From assembly GCA_000934455.1 (NCBI GenBank), contig KN889449.1:105600-169599 (forward strand): a DNA stretch of 64,000 nucleotides, written 5' to 3'. The DNA comes from Apostichopus parvimensis. Taxonomy: Eukaryota > Echinodermata > Holothuroidea > Aspidochirotida > Stichopodidae. This document shows positions 47,900 to 60,900 of this stretch, in pieces. Made by a program: the position numbers and the translations under genes. Every line of letters begins with the position of its first letter. Within the stretch, counting starts at the first letter, position 1. Under the pieces are notes generated by a model. That model was not told the DNA's origin. It did no database searches and worked only from the letters and a program-made list of their open reading frames with translations.

Positions 47900-50800
47900 A
47901 TGCCGGACGTCAACAAAGTACATGTTCCGTGTGTTTGTCACGTTGTTGAGATCGAATATGAACAAATTGGACCCTTTTCTGACGCATCCTGCGCAAAGCT
48001 GCTGGACTGTGTTGATAAATGGAAAACACTTCATGGAATAGAGTGCTCCATAGCAACGAATTTGAAGCCAGACTGTAAAGAAGGCGGCGGTTTTCACCGT
48101 AAGTGTTATGAAAGATTTACCGACAAATGTCGAATTGCTCAAGCTGAAAAAAAGAATCTAAAACGGGAGGCCAAGGTCAGTATATAATCCTGAAGCTCAC
48201 GAAGTTAATACTACTAGTAAAAGTGATACAGATGAATACTGTCAGCCATCAGTGAAGCAACGTTTAAGATCTGAGACGGGATCTACTGACATTTCCTGTG
48301 TACATCGCAGAAGTTTGCATGTTTTGCCCCCATTGTGTTTAATATGTAAAGATGCTAATAAACGGGTGTACAATAAAATCACTGGAAAAAGAGAAGTTGA
48401 GGCACTGACAATATGTGAGACAGATGGGAGATCTTTGATTGAAGCTGCAGAACAGGAAAATTAGGAAAGTCTCTTAGTGCATATTAGAGTTAAAGATTTG
48501 ATCAGCATAGAGCTTCGGTATCACAAGTCCTGCTATCGAAACTACACTCGCTGTTTGTCAAACACAGAAAGAAATCTGAGGAGGATATGAATATTATGTA
48601 TGCTCCCTCAATTAAGATTTTTGGCACGAAAATAGTCGAGAGAAGAATCATCAATTGGGGTGAGGTTCTGAGAATAACAATGATGAAGAATCTCTTTGTG
48701 AAAATAGTCAGTGACACAGAGAACTGTGATGCTTCACACTACAGAAACAGTGCCCTTAAGAACAGGCTCTTGAAAAAATGTGCTGACAAAGTGTAATTTA
48801 TCCGGCCACATATTCGTGAATGTGAACTTGTTCTTGCTCATCGTAGTGGATCAGCCAGCCAAGTTTTGAATATAACAACCCAGTCTGACACTAGTGACAG
48901 TGAAAGTGAAGAAGATGAACAAGTAGAGCAAGCATTTCCACTTCATCAAACAGTTTCAGTTAAGCCAGTAGTTCAAACATCTAATACTGACTTGCGAGAC
49001 ATTTACCATGCTGCAATGTAGTTGCATGGCATCATAGAGAGTTCCAAAGGTGTTACCAAGTGGCCACCAAGAGCAGAAGATCATACATCCAAGCACTGTA
49101 AAGAGGTGGTGCCTGTTCAGTTATTCAATTTCCTTGCCTGGTGCACTGGAATCAGCGATGTCTTTTGTTCGGGAGACTATGTCAAAGTCTCGCAGGACGT
49201 TCGAAAGAAATTTTTGTCTGTTGGTCAAGACCTGATCTACCTAGCTTCTCCAGGACGGAAGTTAACTCCAAAGCATATTGCCCTTGGATTGGCAGTCCGC
49301 CATTTGACTGGATCATCACAACTGATAGGACTTCTCAATGGATTGGGTCACAGCATCTGGTACTACAACACGATACAGCACTGGCTCTTCAACAGCTTCA
49401 AGGTGATGGCATACCACCAGGTTTTCAAGAAGGCGTGTTCACTACTATTGTCTGGGACAATAACGACTTTGGAGAGGAGACTTTAACTGGTGAGCACTAT
49501 TTTTTATTTCTTATTTTACTCTTGATATTTTTGTATAAATGTGGAATTTTTTTATCAAAAAAGATAGCCAGTCAAGTCAAAAGCAGATAGAAAATTCTGC
49601 TTGTGACCCATCTTCCGACCCCTGCATAACTTGCTGCCAATGCCAAACCCATGATATTTCTTTGTCCTTACTTGAGGGCAGACATACATGTATGCCCTAA
49701 ATTTGTCGCCATTGTTGCATTAAGCAAATATTGGACTCTTGTTGAAGAATAATTCAAATGAAAAGCAAAATTTAAAAATCTGTATCATTAATCGACAACC
49801 TGTACATGTACTTGATTTCAATCCTGTAAGTGAAAATCACACAATCTCAAACATGTATGCACAAATAAAAACTTTAACAATATCCTATTGTTTCCAGGTA
49901 AAAGTACTTCGCACAATACAAATGGGATAATTCTTCAGAGGAGTCAGGCTGACCAAGATGATACCAGAGACTGGAAGACACCATCAACCAGTGTCATCGA
50001 CATTACCAAGTCTAAGCAAAGAACCATAAAGGCAGTGCCTCACAGTATCATAGAATACCATGGTTAACCACGCCATGGGCCGCTACCAACAGGTGAATGG
50101 GAGTGTTTCAACTGAAGTTTGACCTACCGAAGTTGTGATAGTTGATGTTTCAGTTGCTCGGTTGTTGTAAGTTGTAACAAATGCCTGATTTTCACATTAA
50201 ATGATTAACTAACATAAACATGATTTTTCCCCCAATTTCTTTTTGAGGGTTTGTGGATTTTTTTAGCACAAAAGTAACTAATATCCTGACCCATCAGATC
50301 AGCAATGTGGCAATTTTTTACTACTTTTCTTGTTTCTGTTTTTTTTTACCGCTCTCGCGCATCTGTGTGGATGAAAAGCACACATTTGACACATACCCCA
50401 CCCCCACCTTGGATTTCGACATACGAAAATGGGATGGATTTAAATGGGTTCTTGGGGTGCATGATTTAGTGTTGTATGTGTTGATTTTCTTCATTTATTA
50501 CCATTTTTTTAAAGTTTCTTTCCATCCTTGTTTTTTTCAATTGCATTGGTATTGTTGATAAGCTTATGTATATCTTTCTTGTTAGTGCTGATGGCATCAC
50601 AAGCATACAGCATATCATTTGCACACACATAAAAAAGTTACAAACTGTTAGTGGTTTTGTTTTTAGAAAGAGAAAAATGCATGGAATACAAACATGACCA
50701 TGTTGATAATTACTTGCTGACATTCAACCGTTGACATGATTTGTTTATATTGGTTTTATTTTATATTTATGCACAGGGCTTCAAGTGAATGTTGGCAGAG

Positions 50801-53800
50801 CCACAGACGTGCAGGATATGTCAACGAGCAAAGACCTGGCCATCAGGATGTGCAAGACTGTACAGTTTTGTTTTTGCAAGCTTTTGCAAAGACACTTTCA
50901 GATGTTTACCATTTCTTGTTAACATATTGAGAAATCAGTTGAAATATTCACATAAAGAATACAACAGTACCTGACCCATAGGTGCGGTCCCTAACAGTGG
51001 CCACAACTCTCCCTTGGTTATAATCAGACACCAACAAACTATTGAGTACATTCTAATCCAATATTATTTTTTCCCTCTAATTCCCTGTCACTCACAGATA
51101 CAAGATGCACCACCTTTGCCTTCGTGGACTGGTTTTAACCAAGCAGTGTCTAAGTGTGTTATTCCCAGTGTCACAAAAATTGGATACCTACCTGTCATCG
51201 ATGCTAGTCCGACGGAAATGTCCACGGTTAACACACTGCTCCAGAAGAGCATCGACGTGATCAACGAGCTTAATCTGTCCAGTACTGTAATAGTCATGGA
51301 TCAGGCGATATATATATTGTAAGGCTCAAGAGATAAGGTGGCAAAACCAAGAACTCCAAAGTCGACTTGTCCTTCGACTTGGAGAATTTCACACAGCAAT
51401 GTCTTTCCTAGCTGTCATTGGTAAGCGTTTCATAGATGCTTCTTTGGAGGATGTTATGATAGAATCTGGTATTTTGGCACAAGGTTCTGCAAATGGTGCA
51501 ATGAGTGGACATTACTATAACAGAGCTATGCGATGTCATAAGCTTGTAGCTGAAGCCATGCAGCGCCTTCGTTTTCAGAGTTTCTTGACAGCTTTCCAGA
51601 GATAGAGTACCTTGAAGCAGTTGACAGCCTCAGCCAACTTCATGAAAGTTTCCCTGAATACTTCAGTAATGAAGTAAAAAATTTCAATGTTAAGAATTTG
51701 CAGATGAAGTACAAGGAACATATTGAGGAATCTTGGAAAAAGAACGCAAACTATGCCTTCTGGAGTTCCTACTTAGAAATGGTGCAACTTCTCCTTTTTG
51801 TTCGAGCAACACGAGAGGGAGACTGGAAGTTACATCTGTCTGCAGTTACAGATATGCTCCCGTGGTACTTTGCATATGGTAGGGTGAACTACTCCCGTTA
51901 CCTCCCAGTCTATCTGCAAGAGATGTTGGCCCTCAGTGACACACATCCAAACATATATGACAGATTCTGTGATGGGGAGTTTGTTGTGCAGCGATCATGG
52001 GATCACGCCTTTGCGATGACAGCTTGCGACCAGATAATAGAGCAAACATTTAATCGAGATTCAAAGACTAAGGGCGGTATGGTTGGTTTCATTTAGAACA
52101 GAGGTGCAGTCAGTCGATGGGTACTGAGCCATCCGGCTCGTGCTGCAATCACCAACATTTGCTTCTCCCTGGCGAAGAAAACAGGGCAAGACTCGGCCCA
52201 CAAAGAACTCTCAGAATCGAGGAAGATAAAGGATGAGTCAAATGTGGAAGAAATTATAACAACTCTAACAACAATGGGATCTCCTTTTACAACAGAAATT
52301 GACGAGCAGCTTATCCACTTAGCAGCAGGCACCGTAGCTTCGGAAAATATTTAGTCTAGTCTATTTCAAGCACGTACAAAAGGTGAAAATGCCTACACAG
52401 AGTGTCAACAACGGCGTCTTTCTGAAGAGTCCAAAGATTTATTCACAAAGATGACCATGGTGAAAAGCAAGACTTTGAAAGATTTGTACAAGAAGCCAAA
52501 ATCAAAAGTAACAATGAACAGTCTTTCCTTGAAGGAAAACCGAAATCTCTTGGGAAGAATGTTGGTCATTGCGCAGGTGAGAGATCTTGGACATTCGGGA
52601 TGTACTGACTTACTCACTAGGACCAGTACCAACTTTGATGCAACCACGAGGAAGACCAACAAAGCTGTAATGAGACAAATTTTGGAAAGCAAGTTTCCAG
52701 ATGCAGTTGTTGATTTGAAATTAGAAGGTTAGACAGCTGTTGTTGTTGATGCTATGGCTATGATTGATATAAAGAGGAACCTACCTGCCACATTTGGTGA
52801 GTGTGCATCTGGTATATTGGGCCAGCTCATTTCCCTTGGATCAAAGTACAGTGCTAGCACTGTGCACTTTGCCATTGACAGGGTACAGAGACCTGTCAAT
52901 CAAACGTGGTAAAAGAACAAGAAGGGTTACTTCTGGCACCTATGATGAGATGAGAATTACAAGGGCTGGAATGAAAATGCCACGGCAGTTCCAAAAGTTC
53001 CTAGCATCTGGCAAGAATGAAGAGGCTCTACTGTCATTTCTTGTAGACTCGTGGAAAGAGAAGACATCGCTTGAAGGGTCTTACTCTTTATGCGAGTAGT
53101 GGTGATGATTGCTACAAGCTTCAATCTGTGAATGATTCGATGGTTACAACTGAAATAGCTGAATTGCACTGTGACCACGAAGAGGCTGATACACGTGTCT
53201 TTCTCCACGCACAATATGCATCAATTAATGATAAAGCTGTCAATGTCATCATTGGAAGCCCAGATACAGATGTACTGGTGATAGGTGTCAGTTGTGTCCA
53301 CCGTCTGCAATCCCAGTTCTTTTTACATCTAACAGGGAGAAATACTAGAATCTTGCATGTCAACAGGATAGCTGATAGTTTGGGGGAGAAAGCAACACAA
53401 GCTCTCATTGGCCTTCACGTTTTCTCTGGTTGCGACACAGTAAGTGCTTTTCAGGGAAAGGGTAGCACAAGCTTGTGAACATCTTGTTGAGCAGTGAGAG
53501 TCACATGACCACATTCAGCCTGTTGGGTACGGATGGACAGTTACACATGACTTGATAAAGCAAACTGAACAATTAATTTGTGATGTGTATGACCAAAGGA
53601 GTGCAAAAAAGTCAATGATACTAGATACAACCTTTTCAGGCTTGGAAAGAATGATAGTGCCCTTCCTCCAAATAGTGACAGTTTCATTCTACACACAAAA
53701 CGGGCAAATTACCAAACAGCAGTCCACAGACACTGCTTTTCACAAATAGTCAATGCACCAAACCCACATGGCCATGGATGGTTGGGTTCTGGAACCGACT

Positions 53801-54033
53801 TGACTATTCAGTGGATGACACTTCCACCAGCTCCAGACACTGTGATGGAGTACATCAGATGCAAGTGCAAGAAAACTGAATGTGAAACATTAAGATGTGC
53901 ATGCAGAAAGGCATCTTTGCTGTGCACAGAGCTTTGTCAGTGTACTTTCTCGTGTGAAAACAAAGCTGATTTGGAAACTGACTTACCAGATGAAGTTGAG
54001 AGTGATTGTAGCGATGAAAGTGACATGGAATGA
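47900..54033 (+). pseudogene. FEN1/PIN-like nuclease gene with HxxCY repeats and CXC domain, decayed
   Basis: ATG at 47900 starts MPDVNKVHVPCVCH; exon 1 includes GFHRKCYERFTDKC and ends at a donor near 48174. The next exon has CLICKDANKRVYNK and a second HKSCYRNYT module (putative metal-binding HxxCYxxF/YT). Then KWPPRAEDHTSKH, VVWDNNDFGEET-like IVWDNNDFGEETLTG and, after an intron (GT 49485, AG about 49898), NGIILQRSQADQ. From 51.10 kb: LPSWTGFNQAVSK, RLGEFHTAMSFLAVIGKRF, YLPVYLQEMLALSDTHPNIY, then the nuclease-like part with HEEADTRVFLHAQYAS, IIGSPDTDVLVIGV and VFSGCDTVSAFQGKG (53.17-53.46 kb), resembling the I-region and GCD loop of FEN1-type PIN nucleases. It ends with a tesmin/TSO1 CXC motif (CKCKKTECETLRCACRKA) and acidic tail, stop at 54031-54033. 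Many in-frame stops and frameshifts. The family is multicopy in invertebrates; its role is unknown. Confidence 0.75.
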
Positions 54034-54129
54034 AATGTAAACTAGCAAAATATGACACTTTTCTTTACATTGTGACACTGTCGGTTTTCATGGACATTTT
54101 CATCAGCTGTTTACTTTATTGTAATTTTT

Positions 54130-54570
54130 AAGCAGTTGGACACACAATTACACAACTAATACATCGTATTTTAGGTACTTTGTAAAGCCGAAGACCCATG
54201 TCGACAAAATCCTATTTTTCGGGTTTTTATAAATAAAAGAAATCCTTCAAATTACACTTTCCCTCTCTCAGCAATTGGACACACATTTTAATTTAGGCCT
54301 AACAGTTAACATTATTCCTAAATACATTATAAAGTATCATTTTGAGCAAAGATCAGGTGGCTGCAGCACCCGTGCATACCTATTTTTCTTGTTTTTATGA
54401 CAAATAATGCTTAAAATGGCACTTTTGACTGCATTTTTTTACAAATTGGACATACATTTGAATATGAACATTTCAAATTATGTCTAACTACATCATAAAG
54501 TATTATTTTGAGGACAGATCAGGTAGCCCCAAAGACCCCTGTAAACAAATTGCTATTTCTAAGCAGTTTT
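54130..54570. repeat. ~150-bp tandem repeat, three units, inside the right border
   Basis: Anchors agttggacacacaattac, caattggacacacatttt and aaattggacatacatttg at about 54.13, 54.27 and 54.44 kb, each followed by a cattataaagtatcattttg-like word and an agatcaggt-gc patch. The array lies between the CXC gene stop and the right inverted repeat, so it is subterminal in the putative element. Confidence 0.75.
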
Positions 54571-54641
54571 GAGGGTCTGGCCCACAGTCTATATCGTTCA
54601 TTTTGCAGTATTGACGCAGTGCGTACAAACCGCGTATGCAT

Positions 54642-55313
54642 TAAGGTAGGTCTCCATACTCACGGATACACAACAGGCAAAAAACGCTCTCATTGAATTT
54701 CAACGAATGTGATTCCATCTGCACGGATGCGGATGCGTTTTGGAATGCAGATACGCATGCGATAACTTTCATCGCTTCATTTAGCGATTGGTACGGCCAT
54801 TCGGATGCTAGCTGCATACGATGAACAGTTGATATGACGTCATCATGTAAACAGGCAACACTATTTGGACACCACGACCACTTGTGACTTACAAAACAAA
54901 CAAAAAAGGCCGCGAGGAAAACACGATTTAAGTATCCTCGAGAATGAAACGCTCATCGAGCTGGTTAGGAAGCATCCGCGTCTCTACGATGCTAGACTTC
55001 CTGAGCATAGGGATGCCCGGCTATGTTTTAACGTTTGGCAGAGCATTGCCAACGTTGTGAACAGACAAGAAATTGACGGTGAGTAGGTCTGAGGCCTAAC
55101 CTAACGTAATTCATTGTATTGATGCCTAGGTTAGGTCTAACGTTAGAAGCCTAGGCCTACTTCGTGTTGCTCGCATAGTCATACCTTCGGTTTAGGACAT
55201 ATTCAATATCATTATTGACCAAGCTTTGTCGTTATCAGCGAATTGTGTATGGTGGCAAACATAAGACCATTTTTGTAAGATGGGACGGTTTTATAGATCG
55301 GCAGTTAGACATG
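54642..55313 (+). pseudogene. Harbinger-type left end and MADF-domain gene exons
   Basis: After TTA comes AGGTAGGTCTCCATACTCAC, a possible terminus, and 200 bp of leader. Exon 1 (about 54865-55078) encodes LENETLIELVRKHPRLYDAR and FNVWQSIANVV, the first two helices of a MADF (Myb/SANT-like) DNA-binding domain, ending at a GTGAGT donor. Exon 2 (about 55239-55313) encodes NCVWWQT, a stop, DHFCKMGRFYRSAVRHG, matching the third MADF helix, and ends at GTATGT. PIF/Harbinger elements carry such a MADF/Myb-like partner gene next to the transposase. No in-frame ATG was found, and the stop in exon 2 disables it. Confidence 0.6.
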
Positions 55314-55718
55314 GTATGTACTGCTACTAGGCTAGGCTTACTTGCAGTTGTAGTAGCACTAGGCCAAACATCACCGATTGAGAAACTTTGACTATGATGA
55401 TTATGAATATGATTATAAACTCACCTTTAGCTAGTTAGACTTAGGGGCCTAGTCCTGGTGTATGTTGCATGGGGGAGGACTAAATATAGGCCAAAATAAT
55501 GATGAACTCCGAAATCGAATTAAGTAATTTCTGTGATAATGGAAATGAAAAAATTGCAACAATAACTGCTACAATGACAAAATAGGCGTAGGTCTATATT
55601 TTAAGTCCTTTATTCCAAAATTTTGTACAAAATAACGATACATTTCGACCGAAGGAGATTATTTAATCAGTGCAGTCCACATTACTGTTAAAAACGCCTG
55701 TGGTGCCTAATTTCATGC

Positions 55719-56420
55719 ATGGTTACCTTACTACTTTCCTTTCTCAAAATACCGACAACTTCAAATAATTGCATGATCTTTATTTTCTGTGCTGGTTTAG
55801 CCGCCGACCTTAGAACAAAGCTTAGGCCCAGGTCCCACATGCTTAGTGGCATCAAAGCAGACAATTTAAGAGTTCTAAAACATAAACAATTCAAACCTGG
55901 GAAATGCTATTGCAGCTACCAGATGATTCAACCCTACCAGAAGCAGAACACCTTTGAAAAGTCCCTAATGTGTGTTGTGGGTGGTGAGGCGTTTCCATTG
56001 CAAAAGCATATCCTTCGTCCATACCCTGGGAGGGGTTGTCCGCACGATCAGCAAATTTTTAACATGAGATTGTCAACAGCACGAAATATTGTTGAGAACT
56101 GTTTCGGTATACTGGCTGTTCGGTGGAGAGTTTACCACACGAAAATTGCTGTTCGAGCACAATGGGTGAACGACTTTGTCAAGGCAACATGTGTTCTTCA
56201 CAATCTTATACAAACAGATACAATCCCAGCCCAAATTACTGAACTGAACCAAGGATCTGAAAGAATGGCAATAGAATGCGTAAGAGACCTTCCTCGGATA
56301 GGAAACAGAGCTGGGGTAGAGGCCATCCAATGCAGGGAAATATTTAAGGAGTGTTTCTGCAATGTAGCTCCAGTTGAATGGCAAGAATCCCATGTGACTC
56401 GAGGTATTTTCATGGCATGA
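55719..56420 (+). pseudogene. HARBI1-like PIF/Harbinger transposase, C-terminal part
   Basis: The plus frame carries VVGGEAFPLQKHILRPYPGR, HDQQIFNMRLSTARNIVENC, FGILAVRWRVYHTKI and VKATCVLHNLIQTD. This is the second half of the DDE_Tnp_4 nuclease of HARBI1-like transposases. The second catalytic Asp (vGDeAF in the family) reads Gly here (GGEAF); the third acidic residue (VENcFGIL) is kept. The N-terminal helix-turn-helix and first Asp are missing, and a frameshift lies near 55.9 kb (LPDDSTLPEAEHL in the other frame). It is therefore inactive. It lies downstream of the MADF exons on the same strand, as in a Harbinger element. Confidence 0.85.
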
Positions 56421-56864
56421 AGTGTCAAACTGAAAACATGCCCCAGCAGAATATGCTTACCTTCCAATTGAAGTCGAACCACCATACACTTCACCATCAA
56501 GAGATATCTCACCCCCAGATGGAACATTGCTCTCAGTACTGTAGTAGAAAGAGAATAAGATGTTGCAAATGAGTTGTACAACATATTGCTTCATTTGTAC
56601 AAATCCTTTTCAATAACAGAGGATGGTTGTTCTGGTTTCCACAAACTAAACCCTGTAAAAATCTGATTATATCCCCCCCCCCCCATTGAATTAGACTGCA
56701 GTAATTACCGACATTTTAAAGCCAAATTGATTTTTCCTTGACCAAGAAAACACAACATGTACTTTTGTCAGCATTTCAAAAAGATCATTGCCAATTAATA
56801 TAGCCAGGATTTGGACTTTTGATGATTGTGTTAATATCTCACAAAGTTAACTGATTTGAAATTA
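56421..56864. other. Non-coding stretch after the HARBI1 fossil
   Basis: A run of 13 C lies near 56.67 kb. The matching Harbinger right terminus was not found here. No gene is supported. Confidence 0.35.
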
Positions 56865-57037
56865 TTACTTTTTTTCTTCAATAAACTGGTCAAGAAAAGA
56901 CATCATCTCGAAATATTTCCGTTTCTGTGCCCTTTCGACAGCCTGTACACTTTTCTTTCTTTTAACTTCTCTGCGTTTCTTCATGTTGGTTTCGCCGCCT
57001 TTTCTTCCACTCCGATGCTGAAATGATGAAGGAAATA
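56865..57037 (-). CDS. Possible terminal exon, Lys/Arg-rich
   Basis: On the minus strand, after an acceptor-like TCATTTCAG, the frame reads HRSGRKGGETNMKKRREVKR and QKRKYFEMMSFLDQFIEEKK and stops. The basic stretch suggests nuclear localisation. It is convergent to the HARBI1 piece and may be the end of another gene of the same element, but no other exons were found upstream. The adjacent 57.04-57.90 kb holds nothing recognised. Confidence 0.3.
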
Positions 57038-57904
57038 TCCTAAATAAGCTCATGAGAAGTTTTATGAAAGTTTCTCCAGTATATCATTATGCTAAATTGA
57101 TAGAGATGAAAAGAAATGAAAAAGGACTGTAATTTTCCACATTATGCTCTTTTAATTCCTAACATATATAACTTAACACTACACAAGTATCTGATGACTA
57201 TAAAGCAACTGTACTTGAACACAATTGTTGAACACATTATAAATAACGTTTAGTTGTATATTTGACATGATGAAGATGATATAGTTACTTTTGCATTTCT
57301 CTGTAGCTCCTGAAGAAAATACCCATAGCTGTATTTTAAACGAGTGATTCAACTCTTTGATGCCAACTGGGGAAGAGATGTTTAATCCTTTTTTCCCTCT
57401 TAATTGTTGTAACTGTTCTCATGTTAGTCTTCTGGGATTCCTTTGAGTGGATAACACTTTTAATACAGTGTAAAGTACGCGCCAGGCTTCAAAAGAGGCT
57501 TCCACATCAGTTACCGTTCATCAATTGGTAACAACATGTCATTTAATCTACTATTGCAATGTACAGTGAATGTAAAAGTTGAATGAGAATTTGTGACGTT
57601 AATGAATGTTTTCAATGTTATATAATTTTTTTGTGGTAATATAAACATCATACCAAAATACTGTTTATCAATAATAAGCTGGCAGAGGTATCAAAAAGGC
57701 ACTAAAAGAAGAGAAGGCTTGTAAAGTCAGTGACATGCCATTCCCTTGGAGAGCCTTGTGAGGACCTTATAACGGTTGTCGTTCCAGCTTAATGTTATGC
57801 ATTGTTATGACCCCAGGTTTTATTAATGTATTCAACATTTAATGGTCATTGTACTGATAGGAAATATTTCTTTTGGTCATACTCCATTTAAATAGGTGTC
57901 AGAA

Positions 57905-60900
57905 ATGGCTGATTCTTCCTACAAACATGATGATGTTGTATCACACGAAATGGCTGATCCTTCCTACAAAGATGATGATGATGATGATGAAAATGATGAT
58001 GATGCATCACACATTTCTGAGAGTGAATATGACTCGGATGTGTCCACGGAAATACCGATGCAGAGTGTAGGAAAAAGAAAGAATGGAGAAAATGCTGTAG
58101 GTGGTGTGCAAATCATTACAGCCAACAATTCGCACAAAAGACTTTGGGATAAGCACCACTTTTGTGTTTATTGTGAAGTTTCATATGCAAAGCTACCACG
58201 ACATATGGAAGCAGCCCACAGCAGTGAGCTAGAAGTGGCAGTCATTCTCAGCTTGGACAAAGGTTCAAAGGAGAGATCTAGAATGTGGGAAATCCTCAGA
58301 AATAAAGGCAATCATGCTCATAATGTCGAGGTTCTCACCAAAGGTAGTGGATTTATCGTACCTGTAGAAAGGCCAACCAACGCCATTCCTGTAAGCTGGT
58401 ACTTGGCATGTAAACAATGTTCAGGATACTATATCCGATCAGACATGTGGAAACACCTAAAAGTGTGCCCGTTGACAGACGTGAAGAAACCGCAGAGTAA
58501 AAGTCTGCAATCAGAGTGAGCTCTGCTCCTGCCAATGAAAGGAGCTAACGCTGCCTTTAGAGAAAAGGTTCTTGGCAAGATCAACCGAGATGAGGTTTCT
58601 CTGGTTGTTAGAAAAGATGAGACTATCATCCAATTGGGAGAGCGTATAATGGGGAGTGTTGACGATAAGGCCCATTTATTTCAGTATGTTAGTCAGAAGA
58701 TGAGGGAGGTTGGCCGTTTCTTGCTAACAATTCGAGCTAGTAATCCTGAACTGAGCTCCATCAAGGATTGTATTAACCCCAAACACTTCGATAAGATTGT
58801 CTCTGCTGTAAAGGTAACTGCAGGTTATGATGTGAGCACGCAGACATACACCACTCCATCTCTTGCATTAAAGTTAGGACACTCTCTCCGGAAGTGTGCC
58901 CTGCTCATCAAAGCAGAAGGGATGAAAACAGGAGACAAGGACTTACAAGACAGGGGTGAACAATTCGATGAACTGTGTTCCATTGATTGGGCAGCAGCCA
59001 TATCTACCAGGGCTCTCACTACCTTAAGCAAACGGAAATGGAACAAAGTAAGTATGATGCCGTTTTCTGAAGATGTAATCAAAGGGCAGGAGCATATGTG
59101 TCTTCAAGTGACAAAGCTGGGGCAACAGTTATATGATAGCCCTAACATACAAGATTGGTCAGACCTATGCCAGGTGGTCTTAGCACAAGTGATTTTGTTT
59201 AATCGCCGGAGGAGTGGCGAGATAGAACGTATGGGGATAACAGATTATGATAAGAAGAGTGTTGCCCATAATGACGATGTAATGAAGAGCCTCTCTAAGT
59301 GGGAACAGAAACTCTGCCAAACGTTGACTAGAGTACAGATTCGCGGAAAGAGAGGAAGAAAAGTACCGGTCCTACTTACTGAGAAAAACATCCAAACAAT
59401 AGATATGCTGTTCAAGACCAGAGAAAAAGTAGGGGTACTATCGACAAACACATTTCTATATGCACGTCCTGCAACCGACACAGGATACGGTGGTGCAGAT
59501 TGCCTTCGTAAGATTGCTCTTTCCTCCGGTACTAAACATCCAGAGCACTTGACTTCCACGCAGTTAAGGAAGCAGGTGGCAACAATGTGACAAGTATTGA
59601 GTCTGAAGGGCAACGAACTAGATGTTCTGGCAGGATTTATGGGCCATGATATAAACATACATCCCGAATATTACAGACTCCCAGAAAGTACTCTTCAGAC
59701 AGCCAAGGTGTCCAAAATTCTGATGCTAGCAGAGAAAGGCACCATTGGGGACTACGTGGGGAAAAGTCTGGATGAAATCGAAATAGATATGGAAGGTATG
59801 TTACATAAATTTGTTGTTCAACTCATCCTTCAAATCTCAGTGGCCACTGGTGGTGAATATGTTTATAATAAAGATATTAACATTTATCCTGATTGTTCAA
59901 ATGATTAATCCTGTTAACAATCGAATAGTAAATGCATATTCAAATTAAACTTTAGCACCGATTTTCCTTTCACAAAATTCATTACAGCTACATCAAATAA
60001 ACAAGAATAGGTATCTTTTTGATAAAACTGAGCATGTAATTAGGTGCAACATGGGCATTCTTAATTGCACCTCATTGCACGCTCAGTTTTATGCAAAAGA
60101 ATTGTTTTGTAAGTATTTGTACAGTGTTCAGATCATTTTATCTTTTCACATGTTGGCTCTTGTGATGAAGAGGAAGAAAGTTCTGATGATGAAAGTGATG
60201 CAGTGATAAAGAAGAAAGGTAACTCATTACTGTTTTGCAACATATCATTCGTTTTGATATTGTTAAATCCATCTGTGAACAATTTCAAGTTGCTGTTTCT
60301 AGTATCTTTTCCAGATTTTTAATATAAGCTGCAAATAACTATGGTAATATATTTGGGTGCTTTGTCAGAAGGGTGTAAAAGTTCATGAGGGGTAATAAAA
60401 TTCTTCATAACCCTACTTTCTTTGCCTAATTTTGATGAAAGTCGATGTTATTCAATACAAAATAAGAAAATATATGTTTTCGAGTAATAGAGGTCAGTAG
60501 TTGTGGTAGGTAGTTGGAAGTGCAATTGTAACAAGTAATTTGCCGCTAAAACTATTAATCTCTTAAGGTTAGTGATACTCAAAGGCAAATAATTGAAAGG
60601 TCATGTGATTATGGGTTGAGGCATATGCAGCGAGTGAGCGGCTCTGAATGCAGCCTTTTAGTTACAAGGATTATTAAGTGGAAAGCATGATTTCAAACAT
60701 TAACTAAAGGTGAATATGCTCTGCTCTCAAAAGAAGCTGCTTGACCACTCTGCAATGACCATATCATCCAACTAAGAATCCAGAGGGAAAAAAGCCATTT
60801 ACCCCAATTGAACTTCTGCATCCCTGGTTGATCCTCTCGTCAGTTTTGGCATTTGTGCCTTTTACTACAACAGATTTGACACCATTTTATTATTCTTTCA

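Larger units (their letters stand above)
47601..54591 (+). mobile_element. Putative ~7-kb element carrying the PIN/CXC gene
   Basis: TAGACCGTGGGCCGTGCC at 47601-47618 is matched by an inverted copy at 54574-54591 (as read inverted: TAGACTGTGGGCCAGACC); 14 of 18 positions agree, including nine consecutive (GTGGGCC plus neighbours). Both ends abut the 27-bp repeat. The gene between them occupies most of the interval. I do not recall a named transposon superfamily with this gene content. The inverted repeats are short and imperfect, so the element status is a hypothesis. Confidence 0.45.

Noticed and set aside
57973-58003. GATGATGAT microsatellite
   Set aside because: It lies in frame within the acidic N-terminus of copy 3 and is better described as coding for an Asp-rich stretch.
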